DNA of 34,387 nucleotides, taken from contig CAZAXF010000033.1 in NCBI GenBank assembly GCA_964489055.1, positions 1 through 34,387 on the forward strand, given 5' to 3'. Below are positions 28,765 to 34,387 of this stretch, one piece after another. The DNA is from 66-474 sp964489055. Lineage in GTDB: Bacteria > Pseudomonadota > Gammaproteobacteria > Xanthomonadales > Rhodanobacteraceae. Position numbers and translations under genes: made by a program. Each line of letters starts with the position of its first letter. Positions within the stretch are counted from its first letter, which is position 1. A model generated the notes under the pieces. The model had not been told where the DNA came from. It ran no database searches and saw only the letters and a program-made list of their open reading frames with translations.

Positions 28765-29634
28765 ATGGCCGTCGAACTCGTTGCCGTCCTGATCGTTTTG
28801 CTGGTGTTGCGGTGGTGGCCCGGAAACATCGTGGGACTGCGTCGGTTCGGCTGGTACCGCGCCTGGCTGGGCGTGCTCGACTTCGCCGAAGGCGGTGGCC
28901 GCGTGGCGCTGGCGTTGGTGTTGCCGGTGGTCGCGTGCGCGCTCATCGCGCACTTCGTGCAGGGATGGCTCTACGCCCTGGCCGGTCTGTTGTTCGCGGT
29001 GCTGGTGCTGTTTTACACCTTCGGCCCGCGCGAGCTCGACGTCGACCTGGACGCGGTGCGCGAGGAGGACGATCCCGCGGCGCGGGTCACGGCGGCCGAA
29101 CACCTGCGCAGCGTGCCCGGCGGCGCCCCGCGTGCGTTCGAGTCGGCCGAACTGGTCGAGGCCGCGGTGACCGCCGCGCTCAGGCGGCGCTTCGGGGTGT
29201 TGTTCTGGTTCTTCCTGCTGGGGCCCGCCGGTGCCCTGGGCTACCGGCTGGCCTGGGTGACCGCCGCGGACGACGGGGCGCTGGATCCGCGCACCCGCCA
29301 TGCCGCGCGCCGCTTCGCGCTGGCCCTGGACTGGATCCCGGCGCACCTGATGGTGCTGGCGATGGCGCTGGTGTCCGACTTCGATGCCGTGGTCGGCGCC
29401 TGGCGTGCGTGGCACGCGCGGCCGGGTCGCGCGGGGCTGGAGTTCGACCCGGGATTCCTGGTCGCGGTGGCGCGTTCGGGCGTGGATGCCGACATCCGCG
29501 CCGGGGATGAACCCGGTCGCAGCAGCATCGATCCGATGGCGGCGCTGACCGACGCGCAGCGCCTGATGCTGCGCGTGCTGGTGGTGTGGCTGGCGGTCGT
29601 GGCGCTGATCGTGCTGGCCGGTTGGGTCGCCTGA
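28765..29634 (+). CDS. ampE: AmpE-like regulatory membrane protein
   Basis: 289 residues from ATG 28765; a TTG two codons upstream is possible but less likely. It is an inner-membrane protein with about four to five hydrophobic segments: about 4-17 (ELVAVLIVLLVLRW), 46-63 (VALALVLPVVACALIAHF), 68-86 (YALAGLLFAVLVLFYTFG), a hydrophobic stretch near 140-160 (FGVLFWFFLLGPAGALG), and the C-terminus (VLVVWLAVVALIVLAGWVA). YTFGPRELDVDLDAV and the following acidic DDPAARVTAAEHL fit AmpE-type proteins, which are usually linked with ampD in beta-lactamase regulation. No ampD is adjacent here. The function remains inferred from similarity remembered rather than from a catalytic motif. Confidence 0.7.
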   Translation: MAVELVAVLIVLLVLRWWPGNIVGLRRFGWYRAWLGVLDFAEGGGRVALALVLPVVACALIAHFVQGWLYALAGLLFAVLVLFYTFGPRELDVDLDAVREEDDPAARVTAAEHLRSVPGGAPRAFESAELVEAAVTAALRRRFGVLFWFFLLGPAGALGYRLAWVTAADDGALDPRTRHAARRFALALDWIPAHLMVLAMALVSDFDAVVGAWRAWHARPGRAGLEFDPGFLVAVARSGVDADIRAGDEPGRSSIDPMAALTDAQRLMLRVLVVWLAVVALIVLAGWVA

Positions 29635-29672
29635 ACGGGCGCGCGCTCCACGGTCGGGCCGGAGGCGAAAGT

Positions 29673-29678
29673 TATACT
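29673..29678 (+). promoter_or_regulatory. -10 box for waaA
   Basis: TATACT at 29673-29678 would start transcription near 29685, about 20 bases before the waaA ATG. The sequence upstream gives no good -35. Confidence 0.5.
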
Positions 29679-29704
29679 CACCCGTTGGCCCCGGATTCGC
29701 CGCC

Positions 29705-31018
29705 ATGCTGCGTTTGCTCTATACCGCCACGATGTACCTGGCCACGCCGGTGATCCTGTGGCGGCTGGTGGCGCGGGGGCTGCACTATCGCGACTACTTC
29801 CGGCGCTGGCGCGAGCGTTTCGGGCGCTTTCCCGACCCCGGATTCAAGGAGTGCATCTGGGTACACGCGGTCTCGGTGGGCGAGGTCAACGCGGCGGCGC
29901 CGCTGATCAGGTCCCTGCGCCGCCGCTACGCGCCGCGCCCCCTGGTGGTGACCACGGTGACCCCGACCGGGTCCGAGCACGTGCGCAAGCTGTTCGGCCC
30001 GGACCTGTTCCATGTGTACCTGCCCTATGACCTGCCGCGCGCCGTCAACCGCTTTCTCGACCGGATCCGGCCGACCATGGCGGTGATGATGGAGACCGAG
30101 ATCTGGCCCAACCTGTTCCACCAGTGTGGCCGGCGCGGAATTCCGCTGGCGGTTGTCAACGCGCGCGTGTCCGAACGCTCGCTGCGTGGCTACCGGCGGA
30201 TCCGGCCGCTGGTGCGCAAGGCGCTGGAAAACGTGGCGCTGGTCGCGGCGCAATCGCGCGCCGACGCCGACCGCTACGTGCAACTGGGCGCCGATCCGGC
30301 CCGCGTGTTCGTTTCCGGAAACCTCAAGTTCGATACACCCCTGCCCAAGGGCGCACGCTCCAAGGGAGCCGCGCTGCGCGAACGCTGGGGCCAGGCACGG
30401 CCGGTGTGGATCGCCGCCAGCACCCACGAGGGCGAAGAGCTGGCCGCGTTCGAGGCCCACCTGGCGGTGCTGGCGCGCCTGCCCGGAGCATTGCTGCTGG
30501 TGGCCGCGCGGCATCCGGAGCGTTTCAACGCGGTCGAACAGACCGCGCGCGGCCTGGGACTGGCGGTGGCCACCCATGGCGCGCGCGACGTGGATTCCGC
30601 GACGCAATGCGTGGTGATCAACGCCATGGGCGTGATGATGCGCTACTACGCGGCCGCCGACCTGGCTTTCGTGGGCGGCTCGCTGGTACCGGTCGGTGGA
30701 CACAACGTGCTCGAGCCCGCGGCACTGAAAAAACCGGTACTGGTCGGTCCCCACACGTTCAACTTCGAGGAGATCACCCGCAGCCTGATCGAGGCGGGCG
30801 GTGCACGCCGGGTGGCCTCGACGAACGAGCTGGGCAATGCCGTGCTCTCGCTGCTGCGTGATCCGGCGGCACTCGAGGGCATGGGCGAGCTGGCCCACGC
30901 CGTTTGCGTGCGCGAGCGCGGCGCGGTACGTCGCACCATGGTGCTGCTGGGCCGGATCTTCGCGCGCGCGCGCTACCGTGATGAATTGCGCAGCATCACT
31001 TCTCCAGCAGCGCGTTGA
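29705..31018 (+). CDS. waaA: Kdo transferase WaaA
   Basis: 437 residues, within the WaaA range. It transfers 3-deoxy-D-manno-octulosonic acid from CMP-Kdo to lipid IVA in lipopolysaccharide core synthesis, at the inner membrane. One N-terminal hydrophobic anchor is present (about 4-20). The catalytic Glu is in IWVHAVSVGEVNAAAPL (E60). METEIWPNLF, NARVSERSLRGY and SGNLKFDTPLP are family motifs, and FVGGSLVPVGGHNVLEPAALKKPVLVGPHTFNFEE is the strongly conserved C-terminal donor-binding region. Promoter at 29673. Its 3' end overlaps the tolC gene on the opposite strand by 23 bp. Confidence 0.96.
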   Translation: MLRLLYTATMYLATPVILWRLVARGLHYRDYFRRWRERFGRFPDPGFKECIWVHAVSVGEVNAAAPLIRSLRRRYAPRPLVVTTVTPTGSEHVRKLFGPDLFHVYLPYDLPRAVNRFLDRIRPTMAVMMETEIWPNLFHQCGRRGIPLAVVNARVSERSLRGYRRIRPLVRKALENVALVAAQSRADADRYVQLGADPARVFVSGNLKFDTPLPKGARSKGAALRERWGQARPVWIAASTHEGEELAAFEAHLAVLARLPGALLLVAARHPERFNAVEQTARGLGLAVATHGARDVDSATQCVVINAMGVMMRYYAAADLAFVGGSLVPVGGHNVLEPAALKKPVLVGPHTFNFEEITRSLIEAGGARRVASTNELGNAVLSLLRDPAALEGMGELAHAVCVRERGAVRRTMVLLGRIFARARYRDELRSITSPAAR

Positions 31019-32405
31019 CCTGCTGCAGATCCTTCACCGAAAGCGTACCCGCGGCGAACCGGAGGTTGAGCCGGTTGATCACCAGTGCGTGGCGGGCCTG
31101 CGAGTAGGCGCTTTGCGCCCGGAAGAAGTTCTGCTGCGCGATCAGCAGGTCGACGATGGTGCGGGTGCCGATCTGGTAGCCGGCCTGGGTGGCATCGAGC
31201 GCGGTCTTGGCCGATTCCACCGCCGCCTTCTGGGCACGCACCGAGCTGATGCCGGCGTCGATCGCGTTGAAGGCGTTGCGCGCGTTGCTGATCACGGTGC
31301 GGCGATCCTGTTCGAGCACGTCGTTGGCCTGGTCGCGTTGCGCGATGGCCTGGCGCACGCGCGAATGGATCGCGCCACCCGCGAACAGCGGTACGTCCAG
31401 GACCAGGCCCACCGTGGTGCCGGTGTCGCGGCTGTTGGCACGCAGCACGCCGGGCGGCAGGCCCTGGCCGCCCCACATCGGGTTGCGCGAATAGCTCACC
31501 GATGCGTTGAGGGTCGGCAATCGACCGGCGTGGGCCGCGGTGACATCGTGTTTGCTTGCCTCGACCAGCTCGCGCTGCGCCTGCAGCGACGGGTTGTTGG
31601 CCAGGGCGGTCCTGACCCAGCTTTGCATGTCGTCGGGTTGCGGCAATTGCAGCGGCAGGTTGTCGGTCAGCGGGTCGAGCTGCTTGGCCGGCTGCCCGGT
31701 GATCTGCTGCAGCGCCTGGCGGTCGTTGAACACCGCGTTGCGCGCGCTGATCACTTCGGCCACCGCAGTGTCGTGCTGGGCCTTGGCGTCCACCACGTCG
31801 GTGATCGCGGCAAAGCCGACCTTGTACTTGGCCTGTGCCTGGTCGAGCTGCTTCTGCAGGGCCTTCTCGTTGGCTTCGGCGAATTTCAGGTTCTGCTCGT
31901 CGGTCAGCACCGTGAAGTACGCCTGCGCCACGCGCAGGATCAGGTTCTGCTGCGCGGCGGTGTACTGCGCCTCGGTGCTGGCGGCGTTGGCCTTGCTGGC
32001 CTTGAGCCGCGCAAACTTGCCCAGGTCGAACAACACCTGGTTCAGTCCGATTGATTCGGTGCGCGAGCGGCCCCCGGTATGGCCGAACGAATCCTGCACC
32101 ACCGGTCCGTTGGGCGTGTCCACGATCGTGGTGCCGGTGCTGGTGCCGTGGCTGTAGTTGTAGGAAACGCTGCCACCGATCTGCGGCAACAGCAGGGCGC
32201 GCGACTGCACCATGCCCTCGTGACCGATGCGGCTTTGTGCCTCGGCCTGCCTGAGCACCGGATCGGCCTGCAGCGCCTGCCGGTAGACGTCCATCAGGTC
32301 CTCGGCGTGCGCGCTGGCGGCGCCCACGGTGGCCAGCGCCGTGACGATGGCGATCGCGAACGCCCGGAAGGCGGGGCAGCGGGATGTACGGCGGTGCGGA
32401 CTCAT
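30996..32405 (-). CDS. tolC: TolC-family outer membrane efflux protein
   Basis: 469 residues. A signal peptide (MSPHRRTSRCPAFRAFAIAI...AHA, cut near residue 33) precedes the mature start EDLMDVYRQALQADPVLRQAEA, the classic TolC beginning. Two homologous halves each have long helices and two beta-barrel strands: GSVSYNYSHGTSTG and VSYSRNPMWGGQGL in the barrel, and LFDLGKFARLKASKANAAST and VPLFAGGAIHSRVRQAIAQRDQAND in the helical barrel. It trimerises to a channel-tunnel for type I secretion and multidrug efflux. The ATG at 32405 follows AGGAA. Two-gene neighbours are waaA (tail to tail) and pcm (upstream, 65 bp, same strand). The partner pump is not in the window. Confidence 0.93.
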   Translation of the reverse strand: MSPHRRTSRCPAFRAFAIAIVTALATVGAASAHAEDLMDVYRQALQADPVLRQAEAQSRIGHEGMVQSRALLLPQIGGSVSYNYSHGTSTGTTIVDTPNGPVVQDSFGHTGGRSRTESIGLNQVLFDLGKFARLKASKANAASTEAQYTAAQQNLILRVAQAYFTVLTDEQNLKFAEANEKALQKQLDQAQAKYKVGFAAITDVVDAKAQHDTAVAEVISARNAVFNDRQALQQITGQPAKQLDPLTDNLPLQLPQPDDMQSWVRTALANNPSLQAQRELVEASKHDVTAAHAGRLPTLNASVSYSRNPMWGGQGLPPGVLRANSRDTGTTVGLVLDVPLFAGGAIHSRVRQAIAQRDQANDVLEQDRRTVISNARNAFNAIDAGISSVRAQKAAVESAKTALDATQAGYQIGTRTIVDLLIAQQNFFRAQSAYSQARHALVINRLNLRFAAGTLSVKDLQQVNALLEK

Positions 32406-32470
32406 GCGGGACGATTCCTGGGCGGGCGGACAAGAGCGCGGCGCGGACGCTTGCGCGCGCCTGTCTGGTT

Positions 32471-33136
32471 TTACAGGGTGAACCTTGGTGCGGGGGCGGC
32501 TCCGGCGAGGTAGGGCACGTCGGTCTCGAACAATCGCTCGGTGACCCAGCCGCCGTCGGCCGCGCGCTGCAGCAGCACTGCCTGCATCGCCGGTTCCCGG
32601 CCGCGGATCAGGAACATCCGTCCGGCCGGCTTCAGCCATTCGGCGAACACCGGCGGCAGTTCGGTGACCGCCCCGGTCACGGCGATGGCGTCGAACGGCG
32701 CGTCCGGCGCGAAGCCCCCCAGCGCGTCGGCATGCTGGCACTCGACGTTGTTGATGCCGAGCTCCTGCAGCTTCGCACGTGCCGCATCCACGAACGCGGC
32801 ACGGCAGTCGATGCTGGTCACCCTGGCGGACAAGCGCGCCAGGCAGGCCGCGAAGTAACCGGTGCCGGTGCCAACTTCCAGCACCCGCTCGTATCCCTGC
32901 GGCAACAGCGCCTGCAGGATGCGGCCCTCGACCACCGGCTTGAGCATCACCTGGTCCTCGCCGATGGGCAGCATCAAGTCGGCGTAGGCAACGCCGCGGT
33001 AGGCCGCGGGCGCGAAGTGTTCGCGCGGCAGCGCGTCCAGCGTATCCAGTACCCGTGCGTCGAGCACTTCCCAGGTGCGCACCTGGTGTTCCACCATGTT
33101 TTGCCGAGCCAGCGCCAGATTGGGGTTCATGTTCAT
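32471..33136 (-). CDS. pcm: Protein-L-isoaspartate O-methyltransferase
   Basis: 221 residues. Pcm methylates isoaspartyl residues in damaged proteins, using S-adenosylmethionine, so that they can be repaired. ARQNMVEHQVRTWEV (N-terminus), YADLMLPIGEDQVMLKP, the SAM motif VLEVGTGTGYFAACLARL and ALGGFAPDAPFDAIAVTGAV are present. The motif order is typical, though the first is VLEVGTG rather than the LEIGTGSGY of E. coli. The ATG at 33136 is preferred because AAAGGAGTGG lies about 11 bases upstream; a start 11 codons earlier has no better site. In xanthomonads this gene is typically next to tolC, as here, and some homologues are annotated only as methyltransferase, so substrate is not proven. 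Confidence 0.88.
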   Translation of the reverse strand: MNMNPNLALARQNMVEHQVRTWEVLDARVLDTLDALPREHFAPAAYRGVAYADLMLPIGEDQVMLKPVVEGRILQALLPQGYERVLEVGTGTGYFAACLARLSARVTSIDCRAAFVDAARAKLQELGINNVECQHADALGGFAPDAPFDAIAVTGAVTELPPVFAEWLKPAGRMFLIRGREPAMQAVLLQRAADGGWVTERLFETDVPYLAGAAPAPRFTL

Positions 33137-33367
33137 GCCGTTTGCCACTCCTTTCGATCCAGGATTCACGCCCGCGGCCTTGCCTCCGTCGCCCGTGTGC
33201 AGCCTGCCGGTCCCCCCGGCCCGATCGAAGTGCCGGAAGTCACCAGCCGGGCATGACGGCGGTCATGCGTGCCCGCCCCTTCCTGCACGCAATTTGCGCG
33301 CCAACCGAGGCTCCGAAAAATAGGTTGTCAATTCAACTGGATACGTGCACTTCGACGTATTCGCCGG

Positions 33368-33391
33368 TGTCCGCGGACAGTGCCGCGGACA
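33368..33391. promoter_or_regulatory. Palindromic candidate operator upstream of tetR
   Basis: TGTCCGCGG (33368-33376) and CCGCGGACA (33383-33391) form a perfect 9-bp inverted repeat with a 6-bp spacer, and another CCGCGGAC half-site follows at 33392-33399. It lies 53 bp upstream of a perfect TATAAT -10 box. Size and symmetry fit a TetR-family operator. The rest of the 33137-33494 gap holds no gene. Confidence 0.5.
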
Positions 33392-33443
33392 CCGCGGACG
33401 CTCGCCGGATGCACGGACGCCGGGCCGAAGGTGTACCAGCGCG

Positions 33444-33449
33444 TATAAT
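33444..33449 (+). promoter_or_regulatory. -10 box for tetR
   Basis: TATAAT at 33444-33449 is a perfect consensus -10. Start would be near 33456, leaving a leader of about 39 nt. The -35 position is GC-rich, suggesting dependence on an activator or a weak promoter. Confidence 0.6.
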
Positions 33450-33494
33450 AACCGTGCGCGCCGCAAGGCGCTGATCAACGTGGAAGCTTGCCCC

Positions 33495-34136
33495 ATGAAC
33501 GCTGCACCGGAACGCTGCACCGGGCCGGGACGCCCCAAGGACCTGGAAAAACGCGCCGCGATCCTTGAAGCGGCCAAGCGGATGTTTCCGCAGCACGGCT
33601 TCGAGGGCACCAGCATGGACGCCGTCGCGGCCGAGGCCGGGGTGTCCAAGCTCACCGTATACAGCCACTTCGGCGGCAAGGAAGCGCTGTTCGTCGAAAG
33701 CGTGCGTTGTGCCTGCGAAAACCTGTTGCCGGCCACCTTGTTCGACGTAGACGTCGCCGCGCCCGTGCGAGGGCAGTTGCTGAAGGTCGCCGGGGTGTTC
33801 TTCGACCTGATGATGAGCGACGGCGCGCTGGGCATGCACCGCACCCTGGTGGCAAGCGCGCAGCAATCGCCCAAGCTGGCCAGGATGTTCTGGGAAGCCG
33901 GTCCGCTGCAGGTGCAGGCAGCGCTGGCCGACATGCTGGACAGGCAGGTCGCCGCGCGTCAGCTCGACATCGCCGATACCGGCCGCGCCGCCAGCCAGTT
34001 TTTCGCCCTGCTCAAGGGCGAACACCACGCCCGCATGGTGTTCGGGTGCGGCCGGCCCAGTGCCGCGGAAACGCGCGCGCACCTGGAGGCCACGGTGGAC
34101 ATGTTCCTGCGCGCGTATTCCGCGGATCGTCCCTGA
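33495..34136 (+). CDS. TetR-family transcriptional regulator
   Basis: 213 residues. The N-terminal DNA-binding domain has RPKDLEKRAAILEAAKRMFPQHGFEGTSMDAVAAEAGVSKLTVYSHFGGKEALFVESV, the TetR HTH (about 13-70), with the recognition-helix phrase SKLTVYSHF. The C-terminal part (about 80-210) is helical, with FDLMMSDGALGMHRTLVASAQQSPKLARMFWEAGP, resembling the AefR-type ligand domain. The ligand is unknown. The ATG at 33495 follows GGAAG; a GTG five codons upstream is less likely. It is divergent from pcm and tolC, with the palindrome at 33368-33391 between. It may control tolC, pcm or itself; this is inferred from position only. Confidence 0.9.
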   Translation: MNAAPERCTGPGRPKDLEKRAAILEAAKRMFPQHGFEGTSMDAVAAEAGVSKLTVYSHFGGKEALFVESVRCACENLLPATLFDVDVAAPVRGQLLKVAGVFFDLMMSDGALGMHRTLVASAQQSPKLARMFWEAGPLQVQAALADMLDRQVAARQLDIADTGRAASQFFALLKGEHHARMVFGCGRPSAAETRAHLEATVDMFLRAYSADRP

Positions 34137-34285
34137 TCGCGTCAGTCCGCGTCCTGATTGCCCCATGCCCCGCGATTCTGACCAGCCCCTGCAGGAGCGC
34201 CGTTGCGCCCGTCGCCGGCTGAGCGATGGGGAAACCAGCATCCGCGTTCATAGCTCTTGCCGGGCTGTGCGACAAGACCGCAGAA

Positions 34286-34365
34286 GCATTTTTTGACGCG
34301 GATTCACGCGGATCACCGCGGATCAAGAAGCAATCCGTGTTCATCCGTGGCCAGTGCTTTTTGCC
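34286..34365. repeat. Intergenic repeat shared with 9677-10117
   Basis: TTTTTGACGCGGATTCACGC is followed by GGATCACCGCGGATCAAGAA, then ATCCGTGTTCATCCGTGGC and GCTTTTTGCC. The parts match the region at 9730-10024, for example ATCCGTGTCAATCCGTGGC and GGCTTTTGCC at 9985-10018. No gene was found in 34137-34387. Confidence 0.65.
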
Positions 34366-34387
34366 TGTGCTGCGAGCGCACAAGCTC

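Overview
The window is high-GC, densely coded chromosomal DNA. Protein content and gene neighbourhoods point to a gammaproteobacterium of the Xanthomonadales/Lysobacterales, most like Rhodanobacteraceae or Xanthomonadaceae. This is inferred from protein recognition and no search was run. Supporting signs are the waaA / tolC / pcm / TetR cluster, the divergent speA-speE pair, the intergenic hairpin repeats built on ATTCCGGG and CCCCGGATCAAG, and the decanucleotide GGGACTC repeats. No rRNA, tRNA, CRISPR array, phage or transposase gene was found.

Layout. (1) 1-1312: three small orphan genes. The first two are separated by a 58-bp sequence with the anatomy of an integron attC site, so this edge looks like the end of a gene-cassette array. 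(2) 1313-1775: non-coding, with three 48-bp tandem hairpin repeats. (3) 1776-4785: divergent polyamine genes speA and speE around a large palindrome that carries both -10 boxes. (4) 4886-9620: an exported protein of unknown function, sixA, a YceI-like protein, a phospholipase-D-type lipoprotein and a YkvA/DUF1232 protein. (5) 9621-10145: a nested inverted-repeat region without genes. (6) 10146-11977: a FadI-type thiolase and a GNAT acetyltransferase. (7) 12126-16748, minus strand: glnA-alkB-ntrB-ntrC, a nitrogen-control cluster with NtrC-like sites and a sigma-54 promoter, and with alkB lying inside it. (8) 16940-18926: CsaA-like protein, a Ca2+/H+ antiporter and hemJ. (9) 19160-24090: two overlapping genes for a phosphorelay, one a hybrid kinase and the other an Hpt/receiver protein with degenerate GGDEF and EAL domains. 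(10) 24222-28720: a membrane protein, bfr, bfd with a Fur-like box, rppH, a DUF6776-type coiled-coil protein, erpA and nudC. (11) 28765-34136: an AmpE-like membrane protein, waaA, tolC, pcm and a TetR regulator. The last 250 bp carry the same intergenic repeat family as region 5.

How the parts work together. GlnA makes glutamine and NtrB/NtrC adjust its transcription through sigma-54. The DNA suggests that NtrC also represses its own operon. Bfd reduces bacterioferritin to release iron, and ErpA delivers Fe-S clusters, so iron handling and Fe-S assembly are close together. RppH and NudC are both Nudix hydrolases acting on RNA 5' ends or NAD. WaaA and TolC contribute to the outer membrane and to efflux. 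The least explained parts are the cassette-like edge, the 365-residue exported protein, the phosphorelay with apparently dead c-di-GMP domains, and the repeats, one of which supplies the C-terminus of NtrC.
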